NCBI RefSeq assembly: GCF_002007105.1
Contig: NZ_MVBC01000001.1
Span: 682,001-746,000 of the forward strand
Direction: 5' to 3'
Length of the DNA: 64,000 bases
DNA from: Hymenobacter sp. CRA2
Lineage (GTDB): Bacteria; Bacteroidota; Bacteroidia; Cytophagales; Hymenobacteraceae
Within the stretch, counting starts at the first letter, position 1, and every line of letters starts with the position of its first letter. Both the position numbers and the translations under genes were made by a program. The notes under the pieces were generated by a model that saw nothing but the letters and a program-made list of their open reading frames with translations, was not told the DNA's origin and ran no database searches. This document shows positions 1 through 8,825 of the stretch, in pieces.

Positions 1-1387
1 CAATGTCGACGGGCGGAATCATCTGCTCGTCGGTGAGGCGGGAGGACACCACGGCTTCGAAGCGGCGGCGGAACTCGGGCACGTTTTCCAGCGGCAGCGT
101 CAGGCCCGCAGCGTACATGTGCCCGCCGAACTGATCCAGCAGATCGGAGCACTCCAGAATGGCCTGGTGCACGTCGAAGCCCACCACCGAGCGGGCCGAG
201 CCGGTGGCCTTGCCGTTGGATTCGGTCAGAATGACAGTGGGCCGGTAGTACTTATCGAGGCAGCGCGAGGCCACGATGCCGATGACGCCCTTGTGCCAGT
301 CCTGCTTGAAGAGCACCGTGGAGCGGGAGTTACGCAGCAGCTCATCCGTCTCGATCATCTGCAGCGCCTCTTCCGTGATGCGCGTATCGAAGCCGCGGCG
401 CTCGGTGTTGGTCTGATCCACCACCGAGGCGGTGGCCAAAGCCTGCTCGGCGGTTTCGCTCAGCAGCATGGCCACCGAGCGTTTGGCGTCGCCGAGGCGG
501 CCGGCGGCGTTAATGCGCGGCGCGAAGCCGAACACCAGGCTGCTCACCGTCAGCGGCCCCTCGCGCAGGCCAGCCAGCTGCCGCAGCGCGTACAGGCCCG
601 GCCGCGTCTCAATGGCTGGGTCGTTCAGGCGCTTCAGGCCGTGGTACATCAGCAGGCGGTTTTCGCCGGTGATGGGCACGATATCCGCTGCGATGCTGAC
701 GGCCAGCAGGTCCATCAGCTCCAGCAGCGGCTCCTCATCAAAGCCCTGGCTCTGGCACAGTGCCTGCATCAGCTTGAAGCCCACGCCGCAGCCCGACAGC
801 TCCTTGTAGGGGTACGGGCAGTCGGGGCGCTTGGGGTCGAGCACAGCCACGGCCGGCGGCAGCTCGTCACCGGGCAAGTGGTGGTCACACACGATGAAGT
901 CCACGCCCTGCTCCACGGCGTAGGTGATTTTGTCCACGGACTTCACGCCGCAGTCCAGCGCCACGATGAGCTTGAAGCCGTTTTTGGCCGCCCAGTCGAT
1001 GCCCTGCGTGGAAATGCCGTAACCTTCCACGTAGCGGTCCGGGATGTAATAATCGATGCGGGCCGGGCCGAAGAGCGTGCGCAGGTAGGAGTACACCAGC
1101 GCCACGGAGGTGGTGCCGTCCACGTCGTAGTCGCCGTACACCAGCACTTTTTCCTCGTGAAAAAGGGCGTTGGTGAGGCGCTGCACGGCCTTGTCCATGT
1201 CGCGCATGAGCATGGGGTCGGGCAGCTCCGTCAGGTCGGGACGGAAGTAGGATTTGGCCGCGTCGAAGGTGCAGATACCGCGCTGGCACAGCAGGCTGAT
1301 AATGGCTTCGTTGACGCGCAGGGCTTCCGAGAGGTGCCGGACCTGGGCGGGGTCAGGCGCGGGCTTGCGAATCCAACGTTTCAGCAT
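1..1387 (-). CDS. recJ: Single-stranded-DNA-specific 5'-3' exonuclease RecJ, C-terminus missing at window edge
   Basis: RecJ degrades single-stranded DNA 5' to 3' in recombination and mismatch or excision repair. Translating the minus strand from the ATG at 1387 gives 462 uninterrupted codons up to the edge. The DHH-family motifs are clear: DYDVDG near residues 86-91, DCGVK near 145-149 and VCDHHLPG near 167-174, which carry the metal ligands of the active site. The N-terminus (MLKRWIRKP) fits the Bacteroidota form. Family members run to about 570 residues, so roughly 100 are outside the window. It is divergent from the small gene at 1502. Confidence 0.95.
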   Translation of the reverse strand, partial: MLKRWIRKPAPDPAQVRHLSEALRVNEAIISLLCQRGICTFDAAKSYFRPDLTELPDPMLMRDMDKAVQRLTNALFHEEKVLVYGDYDVDGTTSVALVYSYLRTLFGPARIDYYIPDRYVEGYGISTQGIDWAAKNGFKLIVALDCGVKSVDKITYAVEQGVDFIVCDHHLPGDELPPAVAVLDPKRPDCPYPYKELSGCGVGFKLMQALCQSQGFDEEPLLELMDLLAVSIAADIVPITGENRLLMYHGLKRLNDPAIETRPGLYALRQLAGLREGPLTVSSLVFGFAPRINAAGRLGDAKRSVAMLLSETAEQALATASVVDQTNTERRGFDTRITEEALQMIETDELLRNSRSTVLFKQDWHKGVIGIVASRCLDKYYRPTVILTESNGKATGSARSVVGFDVHQAILECSDLLDQFGGHMYAAGLTLPLENVPEFRRRFEAVVSSRLTDEQMIPPVDI

Positions 1388-1501
1388 GGTGGGGCGGGCA
1401 GTATCTTCAAAAGTAAGAAGAAAACCGCGTGATTCCACCCCTTGCCGGCCTGCCCGCAGGCCAAAGGCCGTAACTTTACCGGCGCACCACGCCCTTCGCC
1501 C

Positions 1502-1615
1502 ATGCAGCGCCTCCGCGACTTTTACCGCCGCTACCGGCAGTACATCCTCTCCGACGGGCTGATGTACCTGGTGTTTATCGTGGCGCTGGCGCTGATGTTC
1601 ATCTTCTTCAGCTAA
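1502..1615 (+). CDS. Small single-pass membrane protein, 37 aa
   Basis: This 37-codon frame starts with ATG at 1502 and ends with TAA at 1613-1615. The product has a basic, aromatic N-terminus (MQRLRDFYRRYRQYILSDG) followed by one hydrophobic helix of about 17 residues ending at the C-terminus. That is the layout of a small inner-membrane protein with its N-terminus in the cytoplasm. It is divergent from recJ and ends 9 bp before the convergent TPR gene. A TAACTTTA at 1471-1478 resembles the Bacteroidota -7 element but has no good -33 partner. Function unknown; it is short enough that automatic annotation may miss it. Confidence 0.55.
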   Translation: MQRLRDFYRRYRQYILSDGLMYLVFIVALALMFIFFS

Positions 1616-1624
1616 CGGCCCGGC

Positions 1625-3451
1625 TTAGATGGCTTCGCCGCGCAGCCGGCGCACCCGCTTGCGGGCCTCCGCCGCGTAAATGCTGCCCGAGTACTTGGTG
1701 AGCAGGCGGGTGTAGAGCTCCTGGGCCTTCACCTTGTCTTTGCGGTTCTGCTCCTCGATTTCGGCCGTCAGGAACAGCGCGTCATCGGAGAGGATATCGT
1801 ACTTCGGGTTTTCGGTGATGCGCGCCAGCGTCTGCACGGCGCCGGCGTAGTCGCCGGTGCGGCGCTGCAACTGGCCCTTCAGGAACCAAGTTTCGTCGGT
1901 GAGGGCGTGGCCAGGGTACTTGGTGAGCAGCTGGTCTAGCGCCTGCATGGCCTGCGGCAGCTTGTTCTGAAACACCAGTAGCTCGGCCGCGGCGTAGTCC
2001 TTCAGGGCCACGCCGGCCGTGTCCATGGCCGTGTTGTCGCCGATGAGCAGGCTGAGCTGCATGGCGTCGTTGGCAATTTCGCGGCTGGTGGCCAGCTTGA
2101 GAATATCCAGGTGCGACTGGGCCAGCTTGAAGTCGCCGGCGAAGTAGCTCAGGCGGGCGTTGCGCAGCTTGGCCTCGTAGCCCAGCGGCGTATCCTTGCT
2201 AGCCTTTTCCACCTGCGAATACAGCAAGGTAGCCTCCCAGGGCTCGGCGCGCAGCAAGTAAATGTCGCCCAGCGCAATCTTGGCCTCGTTGACGAGCTGG
2301 GGCTCGGCGCGAGGCAACTCGATGACTTCCTGCAGCAACTTCATGCCCTTGTCCTTCTCGTCGAGCTGAAAGGCATAGAGCAAAGCCATATTACGCAGCA
2401 CGTCGGCCGTCTGGGCCGTGCGGCCCATTTCCGTCAGCAGCTGCTGGTACTCGCCCAGCAGGGCACGCAGCTTAGTCTGGTCCACGGGGAAAGTATTGCG
2501 CACCTGCTCCTCACGGGCCGCAATCAGCCGTTGCCGGGCTTGCTGGTAGTACTGCCCGCCGCGGTACTCACGGGCAATGTACTCGTAGCCTTCGATGGCC
2601 GTTTCGTAGTCCTGATTGCGCTGCGCAATGGCGGCCAGGTCCATGACGCGGCTGCCCTCGGTGCGCTGGCGCCGGTCGAGGGCGCGGGCCTGCACCAAGG
2701 CCCCGGCAAAGTCCCGGCGCTGCAGGTACAGCCACAGCAGCAGTTCGCTCCAGGCGGCCTGCTCGGGCTGCTGCTGGGCGCGCGTCAGCAGTAGCTTCTC
2801 GAGCGTATCGAAGTCGGCATCGGTCTGCAGGCTGTTCTGCAGCATGTTGCGCACGAAGGGCAATTGCTGCGCGTCTTGGCCAGCCAGGCGCAGCGTTTCG
2901 CCCAGCAGAGCTTCCTTCTGCCCGGTGCGGGTATAGAGCTGGATCAGCTGGGGGCTGTACTCCGAGTCGTTCTTGGCCAGCGTACGGCCGCGCAGGTAGG
3001 CGCGCTCGGCCCAGCGCGGCAGTTCGCGCTGCTGAAATTCCTGAGCCGCGGGCTGCACCTGCTCCGCCGTCAGGGCCGTTACCACCTTCTCGTACTGCTT
3101 GCGCGCCGCCGTGGTGTCGCCAGCCGATGTATACACGCCACCTAGGGCCACGCCGAACGTGGGCTCGGTGGGGTTGCGCTTCACAGCCTTGCGGGCCAGC
3201 TTTTCGGCGTCCTTGTACTTCTTCAGCTGCACCAGCGTGCGCAGGTAGTCGGGCAGCACATTAGCGGCCAACTGCACGTCGGAGGGCAAATCGTCGTAAA
3301 TGGCCTCGGCTTTCAGCCACTCGCCCTTGCGGGCGTACTCGCGCGCTACGCTCACCGGGCCACCCTCCTGCCCCAGTGCCGGGCCCGCCGCTAGCAGCAG
3401 CCCCAGGAGGCTAATTCGGCTCTTCTTCCACAACTCAGGCAACAGGTTCAT
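1625..3451 (-). CDS. Exported tetratricopeptide-repeat protein, 608 aa
   Basis: I chose the ATG at 3451 because it places a signal peptide at the N-terminus (basic WKKSR, hydrophobic ISLLGLLLAAGPA, then ALGQ). A longer frame from 3523 would put 24 Pro/Arg-rich residues in front. The mature part is helical throughout with many degenerate TPR units (for example SVAREYARKGEWLKAEAIYDD near the start). The last 100 residues resemble YbgF/CpoB-type TPRs (ALTDETWFLKGQLQRRTGDYAGA). Likely periplasmic or outer-membrane scaffold; its partner is unknown. It stands alone, 124 bp upstream of the ppiD terminator region. Confidence 0.75.
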   Translation of the reverse strand: MNLLPELWKKSRISLLGLLLAAGPALGQEGGPVSVAREYARKGEWLKAEAIYDDLPSDVQLAANVLPDYLRTLVQLKKYKDAEKLARKAVKRNPTEPTFGVALGGVYTSAGDTTAARKQYEKVVTALTAEQVQPAAQEFQQRELPRWAERAYLRGRTLAKNDSEYSPQLIQLYTRTGQKEALLGETLRLAGQDAQQLPFVRNMLQNSLQTDADFDTLEKLLLTRAQQQPEQAAWSELLLWLYLQRRDFAGALVQARALDRRQRTEGSRVMDLAAIAQRNQDYETAIEGYEYIAREYRGGQYYQQARQRLIAAREEQVRNTFPVDQTKLRALLGEYQQLLTEMGRTAQTADVLRNMALLYAFQLDEKDKGMKLLQEVIELPRAEPQLVNEAKIALGDIYLLRAEPWEATLLYSQVEKASKDTPLGYEAKLRNARLSYFAGDFKLAQSHLDILKLATSREIANDAMQLSLLIGDNTAMDTAGVALKDYAAAELLVFQNKLPQAMQALDQLLTKYPGHALTDETWFLKGQLQRRTGDYAGAVQTLARITENPKYDILSDDALFLTAEIEEQNRKDKVKAQELYTRLLTKYSGSIYAAEARKRVRRLRGEAI

Positions 3452-3590
3452 GCGGCTATCGGGGTAAGCGTCGGGCAGACGTAGGCAAGTGTAGGGGCAG
3501 AACACCGCCGGGCGGCGTTTCATTCACGCCGGCAGCAACGGTGGTGCTCAGCCAAGGACTGTAACCCGCTGCCGGCGTTGCGCCAAAAGC

Positions 3591-3624
3591 AAAGGGCCGT
3601 ATCCGGTGAAAGATACGGCCCTTT
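3591..3624 (-). terminator. Intrinsic terminator of ppiD
   Basis: A perfect 13-bp stem (AAAGGGCCGTATC at 3591-3603 with its complement at 3612-3624) has an 8-nt loop. It lies 24 bp beyond the ppiD stop, and on the minus strand it is followed by GCTTTTGG. Confidence 0.8.
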
Positions 3625-3647
3625 GGCTCTTGCGGTAATGCGGCAGC

Positions 3648-5756
3648 TTAGAAGAACTTCACACGCTCGTCCTTCACGTCAGCCTGCTTGCGCACGGCCT
3701 CGTAAATGGCGCCCGACGAACGGGACCCGCGCATGTTCTGCAGCTGGGCGCGCACGTTCTTCAGGTCCTGCGAGGGAGCGGTCGGCTCGGTCTTGCTTAC
3801 CAGCTCCACCACTAGTACGCCCTGTTCGCCCTGAATCGGGGCGGAGCGCTGGCCGTTCTTCAGGCCGAAAGCCGTACCCACGGCCACCGGCTCGTTGCCG
3901 AGGCCCGGAATAGCACCCTGACTGAGCACCACGTCGTTGGCGGTGCGCACCTGGGCATTGGCGCCGTAGGCGGCGGCCATCTGCTCCAGCGTCGAACCTT
4001 TCAGCTTGGCCATGATCTGCTTGGCCTTTTCCTCGTTGCGCACCACGGCCGATACTTCCGGCTTTACAGCGGCTACGTCGGCCACGCCTTCCTTACGCGT
4101 GCCGGTCACCACGGCCACCACGTACTGGTCGTTGATGTTGAACACCTCCGACACGTCGCCCACGTTGGTTTCCTTGTTGAAAGCCCAGCGCACGGCTTCG
4201 CGGGCGTTGGGCACGTTGCCCAGGCTCGCGTCGGAAGTACCCACGCCCTTGGCTTCCTGCTTCTGCAGCGACTTGTCGGCGGCCACGGCCTTGCGGAACG
4301 ATTCCAGGTCGGTGGCTTTGCCTTTCAGCTCCTGAGCGCGCTGGTACGCAGCTTCGTTGGTGGCGTCCGAAGGCGTGATGTTCTTCGTCACGGCCGCTAC
4401 CTGGTAGGTCTGGCTGGTCTTCGGCGCCGTCACCTTGATGATGTGGTAGCCGAAGGAAGTCTTGGTCAGCGTGGGCAGCAGGCCGGCCGCCGAGGCACCG
4501 AACACGGCCTTCTCGAACTCGGGTACCATACGGCCGCTGGTGAACCAGCCCAGGTCGCCGCCCTGCGGGGCGGTGCCGTCGGTGCCGTACTGCTTGGCCA
4601 TGGCAGCGAAGTCAGCCCCGCCTTTGATTTTGTTCAGGATGTCCTGAGCCTTGGCTTTGGCGGCGGCATCGGCCTCCGGCGTGGCGCCTTCGGGCTTGAT
4701 CAGAATGTGACTGGCGCGAGCCGCCTGGGCCGTACCAGCTTTGGCACCCGTCACCTTGAAGAGCGAGAAGGTGCCGTTTTCGGCGTACGGGCCGTACACC
4801 TGCCCTACCTGCAACGGCGCCTGCTGGCGCAGCTTTTCGGGCAGGTCGGCGGGAGTCAGGTACTGGCCGTTGTAGGGCTGGTCCGAGTTCAGGCGCACGA
4901 ACAGCGAGTCGTTCGGAGCCGAGCGGAACTGCTGGGCCAGCTGATCCACGGTCTGGCGCACGGCGGCCGAGTCCTCCTTCGAAGGAGTTACGGGCACCAC
5001 CACGTACTCCAGGTCACGGCCGTCCTGCACCTTATAGCGGGCTTGGTTGCGCTGGATGTACTCCTGCAGCTGCGCGTCCGACACTTTCACGGCCGAATCG
5101 GAGATGCTGAAGTAGGGCACGAACAGGTAACGCAGGTTCGCCTTGGCCTGCTGCGCCACGTCAAAGCGCTGGGCCTCGGCGGTGGTCACGTACTCGGAGT
5201 TCTTGAGCAGGGCGTAGTACTTGTTGCCGAGGCGGTCCTGGGGCAGGTTCTGCTCGAAGTTGTACCAGGCAGCCTGCTGCTGGGGGGGCATCTTGTCGAG
5301 GTTGCGCAGGTATTCGATAACCTTGGCGCGGTCGAACTGGCCGGTCTGCGGGTCGGTGAAGGCCTGCTTGATGGTGGGGTGAATGTTCCGGCCCTGCACC
5401 ATGTCGGTCAGCTCCTCGTCGGTCACCTTCAGGCCCAGCTTGTCGAACTGCGGCTGGAAGGCGCGCTTGAACACGATTTGGTTCCAGGCCTGGTCGCGGA
5501 TGCCCTGCAGCTCCTGCTCGCTGGGCTGGCGGCCGTTCTGCGCTGCAAAGCCTTCCTTGGCCTGCTCCACCGCATCGTTGAATTCATCGACGCTGATATC
5601 GTCGCCGTTGACTTCGCCCACGGAGTTATCCTGGCGGTTGAACAGGCGGTTATTCCCCCCGATCAGGTCACCGCCCACGATGAAGAGCAACATCCCGACG
5701 GCTACCGTGCCAACGGCCCAGCCTGATTTTTCGCGGATGGTGTTGATTAAAGCCAT
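3648..5756 (-). CDS. ppiD: Membrane-anchored SurA/PpiD-type peptidyl-prolyl isomerase
   Basis: This 702-residue protein is a periplasmic folding chaperone that helps outer-membrane proteins mature. Residues 12-33 form a single membrane anchor (VGTVAVGMLLFIVGGDLIGG). A SurA_N-like chaperone region follows to about residue 270. One parvulin domain spans about 345-445, starting ARASHILIKPEG and including GGDLGWFTSGRMVPEFEKA. The rest is a second chaperone-like region. It is the last gene of a leftward envelope series (coaX, barrel protein, lptC, small membrane protein), although a hairpin at 5828-5850 separates it from the gene before. Confidence 0.9.
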   Translation of the reverse strand: MALINTIREKSGWAVGTVAVGMLLFIVGGDLIGGNNRLFNRQDNSVGEVNGDDISVDEFNDAVEQAKEGFAAQNGRQPSEQELQGIRDQAWNQIVFKRAFQPQFDKLGLKVTDEELTDMVQGRNIHPTIKQAFTDPQTGQFDRAKVIEYLRNLDKMPPQQQAAWYNFEQNLPQDRLGNKYYALLKNSEYVTTAEAQRFDVAQQAKANLRYLFVPYFSISDSAVKVSDAQLQEYIQRNQARYKVQDGRDLEYVVVPVTPSKEDSAAVRQTVDQLAQQFRSAPNDSLFVRLNSDQPYNGQYLTPADLPEKLRQQAPLQVGQVYGPYAENGTFSLFKVTGAKAGTAQAARASHILIKPEGATPEADAAAKAKAQDILNKIKGGADFAAMAKQYGTDGTAPQGGDLGWFTSGRMVPEFEKAVFGASAAGLLPTLTKTSFGYHIIKVTAPKTSQTYQVAAVTKNITPSDATNEAAYQRAQELKGKATDLESFRKAVAADKSLQKQEAKGVGTSDASLGNVPNAREAVRWAFNKETNVGDVSEVFNINDQYVVAVVTGTRKEGVADVAAVKPEVSAVVRNEEKAKQIMAKLKGSTLEQMAAAYGANAQVRTANDVVLSQGAIPGLGNEPVAVGTAFGLKNGQRSAPIQGEQGVLVVELVSKTEPTAPSQDLKNVRAQLQNMRGSRSSGAIYEAVRKQADVKDERVKFF

Positions 5757-5827
5757 TTAGTTGAAAGTAAGCAGCAAAGAAAACGCAGTAAGTCTCGCAA
5801 AATAACCCATTTTGGCCCAACTGACAA

Positions 5828-5850
5828 AAGCGCCGCGGCTAGCGGCGCTT
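5828..5850 (-). terminator. Hairpin terminator spanning a stop codon
   Basis: AAGCGCCGC at 5828-5836 pairs with GCGGCGCTT at 5842-5850 (9 bp, 5-nt loop). The TAG of the small membrane protein (5839-5841) lies in the loop, and TTTTG follows on the minus strand. It may limit transcription into ppiD. Confidence 0.6.
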
Positions 5851-6093
5851 CTTGGACTTGTTCTGGGGTTTGTTGGCGGGCGGAGTTTTGGCCGGCGCGG
5901 CGGGCGCGGCCTTCTCGGGTAGCTTCAGCAGGCGGTACAGCAGCAGGCAGATGCAGGCCAGCATAAACAGCTCGTAGTTGCGCAGAACGCTGTTCCACAC
6001 GATGCTCTGGTAAATTCCAATTACCATCAGCACCACGGCTACGGAGAAGAGTACCGTGCGGGCCAAATCACGGTCGAAAGCCGGAAACTTCAT
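5839..6093 (-). CDS. Small two-helix membrane protein, 84 aa
   Basis: The product has two hydrophobic segments (about residues 13-30, VLFSVAVVLMVIGIYQSI, and 40-55, ELFMLACICLLLYRLL) and a basic Pro/Ala/Lys tail (NKPQNKSKKRR), so both ends are probably cytoplasmic. Its ATG lies 6 bp after the lptC stop, so it is co-transcribed with lptC. I do not recognise a family. An overlapping minus frame at 5747-5998 is a shadow. Confidence 0.7.
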   Translation of the reverse strand: MKFPAFDRDLARTVLFSVAVVLMVIGIYQSIVWNSVLRNYELFMLACICLLLYRLLKLPEKAAPAAPAKTPPANKPQNKSKKRR

Positions 6094-6099
6094 CGGAAA

Positions 6100-6651
6100 T
6101 TATTGCGCGGGTTGCTCGACGGTAAAGACACCCTGGGGCTTCAGGATTTTGTAGCGCGAGAAGTCCTCGTTGGCTTCCAGCCCTTCGCCCGTCAGCACCT
6201 CCGTGGGCGTTTCCACGCGCACAAACTTGTCGGTGTAAATGCGGGCGTGCGGCCGGTCGTAGTACAGCTCTTCCGTGCGCATGCCCTGTTGTTTTTCCTC
6301 GTTGCGCACGCGCACGTCGCCGCGCACCAGGTAGCGGCTATCGGCGCGCGTGTACTTGCCGTAGTTGCCGCGCAGGGTGTTGACCACCGTCGTGCCGTCC
6401 TTGGAGTAGAACGTCATTTCAATGCCCTTGGGAAACAGCAGGTCGCCGTTTTCGAAGTCCTGCTCCAGCTTGGCTTTCAGGCGTACCTGCAGGCGGGCCG
6501 AGTCGCTGTACAGGGTCATCACGTTGGTCGTTTCCAGCGTGGGGCCCTTGTACTCGACTTTTTTCGTCGGTGCTTCCTCGGCTTTGTCCTTGCAACCGCT
6601 CAGCAGTGCGGCGCTCAGCAGTGCGGCCCCTGCCGCGGTACGCAAACCCAT
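6100..6651 (-). CDS. lptC: LPS export protein LptC, lipoprotein form
   Basis: LptC is the bitopic partner that passes lipopolysaccharide from the LptBFG ABC transporter to the periplasmic LptA bridge. Here the membrane helix is replaced by a lipoprotein signal (MGLRTAAGAALLSAALLSGC, lipobox LLSGC), a common arrangement in Bacteroidota. The body is a beta-jellyroll repeat (NVMTLYSDSARLQVRLKAK; VNTLRGNYGKYTRADSRYLVRGDVRV). I prefer the ATG at 6651; a TTG at 6678 would overlap the upstream barrel gene by 8 bp. Product 183 residues. Confidence 0.85.
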   Translation of the reverse strand: MGLRTAAGAALLSAALLSGCKDKAEEAPTKKVEYKGPTLETTNVMTLYSDSARLQVRLKAKLEQDFENGDLLFPKGIEMTFYSKDGTTVVNTLRGNYGKYTRADSRYLVRGDVRVRNEEKQQGMRTEELYYDRPHARIYTDKFVRVETPTEVLTGEGLEANEDFSRYKILKPQGVFTVEQPAQ

Positions 6652-6670
6652 CGAGCCTTTCACGGTGACG

Positions 6671-8011
6671 CTATTCAATGCGGCGCTTGAGGAACCAACG
6701 GTTGTTCAACGACACGCCTATGTTCAGCTTCAGATACGATTCCTTGATGTTGGTTTGATCCACACCACCGAACGTGACCTTGTCGGTGTTGCCGCGCTGC
6801 CCGTAGGTAAAGCCCAGGTTCAGCGTGGTGGCATCCAGCGGACTGGCTGTCGGGAACGGGAAGCTGAAGCCCCAGCTCACCGACCGGTCATAGAGCGTTT
6901 GCCCGCCGGGGCGGTAGGGCAGTGTGGCCAAGCCCACACCGGCGCGGTAGGCTACGCGCTTGAAGTAGCCATCCACCGCGCTCGGATCGGGCGCTATTTC
7001 GCCGCCCACGCCCACGCGCCACGTGTTGTACAGCGGCACGGCGGTGGTACCGGTGGTGCCGAAGTCGCGAAACTTCGACCACTGCTGCGCGGACACGTCG
7101 GCGTTCAGGCTCCAGTTCTTGTTGTTGTCGAGGCTGAAACCAGCCTGCCAGCTGCTCGGCAGCGTGGTAGTGCCCGATACCGTGGCCAGTTCTACCGGGC
7201 CCGTAGCCAGTACCGATACCCCGTTGGCGTCCTGCTCGTCCTGCTGCTGGCTGCGGGTACCGTCGAGCTTGGTTTCGAAGGAATATACCCCAGCCACATT
7301 GGCGTTCAGCTTCTTGCCCAGCGAGTGGCGGTAATGACCGGCTACCCGAAACAGGAAGTCGTTATACTGCACGTGGTCGGTGGTAGCAGCCTGCCGCAAC
7401 GATTCGGTGGCTTGCAGCTGCGCCGGCACCAGCAGCGCCGTGGTAGAGCGGTCGATGGCCCCGAACACGTACGACGAGGTCAGGCCCACGGTCATTCCTT
7501 TGAACAGCCGCACGCCCTGCGACAGGGCTACTTCCGTCAGGCCGCCCGAACCGCTAAACTGGTTGTACACCACGGCCGTAGGGTCGCCCGCTACCGAACC
7601 GGTCTGCGTGGACTTGTAGTCCACCGTCGTCAGCGGCCGCAACGAAGCGGCCACGGCCCAGCGGCGGGAAATGGGCACGGCAAACGACAGGTAGCCCAAC
7701 GAGCCACTGCCCGTGCGCTGCGAGGTCGAGCCATTGCTCAGCGTCTTGACCTGGCCTGTCCCCGCTACTTCGTAGGTCGTGCGGTTGATGTAGTAGATCA
7801 GGGCGGGGTTCAGGTCGTTGACCTGCACGGCGTTGGGCGCCGCGAGGCCCACGCCTCCCATCCCCTGCTGGCGGACGCCGCCGGTGTTGGGAGAAAAGTC
7901 ACCCAGGCCCAGGCGGGAGTAAGGCGAGTTGCCCAATCCCTGCGCCGAAGCAGCGGAAGAAGCTGCCAGAAAGCTCAGTAGAGCCAAGGCGGTCAGTTTG
8001 TTAGCCGACAT
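6671..8011 (-). CDS. Outer-membrane beta-barrel protein (OmpP1/FadL-like), 446 aa
   Basis: The ATG at 8011 gives a clean signal peptide (MSANKLTALALLSFLAASSAASAQ). The mature protein begins with GNSPYSRLGLGDF, a sequence typical of a Bacteroidota barrel family, and continues with alternating amphipathic strands to a C-terminus ending in the aromatic strand NNRWFLKRRIE. Its start overlaps the coaX stop by 11 bp and its stop lies 19 bp before the lptC ATG. Translation of the three is therefore probably coupled. The transported substrate is unknown. Confidence 0.75.
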   Translation of the reverse strand: MSANKLTALALLSFLAASSAASAQGLGNSPYSRLGLGDFSPNTGGVRQQGMGGVGLAAPNAVQVNDLNPALIYYINRTTYEVAGTGQVKTLSNGSTSQRTGSGSLGYLSFAVPISRRWAVAASLRPLTTVDYKSTQTGSVAGDPTAVVYNQFSGSGGLTEVALSQGVRLFKGMTVGLTSSYVFGAIDRSTTALLVPAQLQATESLRQAATTDHVQYNDFLFRVAGHYRHSLGKKLNANVAGVYSFETKLDGTRSQQQDEQDANGVSVLATGPVELATVSGTTTLPSSWQAGFSLDNNKNWSLNADVSAQQWSKFRDFGTTGTTAVPLYNTWRVGVGGEIAPDPSAVDGYFKRVAYRAGVGLATLPYRPGGQTLYDRSVSWGFSFPFPTASPLDATTLNLGFTYGQRGNTDKVTFGGVDQTNIKESYLKLNIGVSLNNRWFLKRRIE

Positions 8012-8744
8012 TAAGCACCAATATTCGGTGAAGGCCGAGCAGAACGAGCTCGGAAACTGCAAAGATGCGGCCTTTGAGCCGCGATTCAAAAAACGCCGCG
8101 TCGCCGCCCGTCAGCACCACGGCCAGGCCGGGATGCTGCGCGCGGTAACTGGCAATCATGCCGTTGACCTCGGCCACGGCGCCGTTGAGCGCCCCGCTGA
8201 GCATGGCCGTTCGGGTGTCGGTGCCGCACAAGGCTAGCTCGCTGGCCTGCGCTGCGGTGGGCAGCGGCAACTCCGGCAGGCGGCCCGTGAAAGCATGCAT
8301 GGCCTGCAGGCGCATACGCAGCCCCGGCGCAATGCTGCCGCCTTGGTAGGTGGTATCGGCCGTCACCAGGTCGCACTTGATGCAGGTGCCGGCATCCACC
8401 ACCAGCAGCGGCCGCCCGGGCAGCAGGTAAGCAGCCCCTACGGCGGCAGCCAGTCGGTCGGCACCCAGGGTCAGGGGCGTGGCATAGGTGTTGGCCAGGG
8501 GCACCGCCGTCTGGCCCGGCCGGAAAATTAGCACCTGCGCTAGGCCGGCGTCCATTAGCTCCTGCGCCCATTGTTCGGCCGGAGCCGCTACCGAAGCCAG
8601 CACGGCCCGCTCCGCCCCCACGCGCTTGGCTACGGCCAGCAGTTCGGCGGGCGTAGCTATGCTTCCGGCTTCGGTCAGTGCCGCACCCTGGAAGCAGCCG
8701 TACTTGGCCGCCGTGTTGCCGATGTCGAGAACCAGAGAGGTCAT
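8001..8744 (-). CDS. coaX: Type III pantothenate kinase
   Basis: CoaX phosphorylates pantothenate in the first step of coenzyme A synthesis. It is the ASKHA-fold, ATP-Km-high type that is not inhibited by CoA. The sequence shows the phosphate-binding DIGNT near residue 6, GADRLAA, the adenosine motif VDAGTCIKCD and GGSIAPGLRMR. I start at the ATG at 8744; a TTG three codons upstream lies in the tail of the rluB terminator. Product 247 residues. It heads the leftward series with the barrel protein and lptC, a neighbourhood I recall from other Bacteroidota. Confidence 0.93.
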   Translation of the reverse strand: MTSLVLDIGNTAAKYGCFQGAALTEAGSIATPAELLAVAKRVGAERAVLASVAAPAEQWAQELMDAGLAQVLIFRPGQTAVPLANTYATPLTLGADRLAAAVGAAYLLPGRPLLVVDAGTCIKCDLVTADTTYQGGSIAPGLRMRLQAMHAFTGRLPELPLPTAAQASELALCGTDTRTAMLSGALNGAVAEVNGMIASYRAQHPGLAVVLTGGDAAFFESRLKGRIFAVSELVLLGLHRILVLNVG

Positions 8745-8754
8745 GGGGTGCAAA

Positions 8755-8788
8755 AACGGCGGCCCGCTGAAGAGGCTGGGCCGCCGTT
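8755..8788 (-). terminator. Terminator of rluB, just upstream of coaX
   Basis: An 11-bp perfect GC-rich stem (AACGGCGGCCC at 8755-8765; complement 8778-8788) is followed on the minus strand by TTTTT. The T-run ends only 6 bases before the coaX ATG. Confidence 0.85.
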
Positions 8789-8825
8789 GGTATAGAGCCC
8801 GGGCCAGGCCGCGGGGGTTGCGTGC

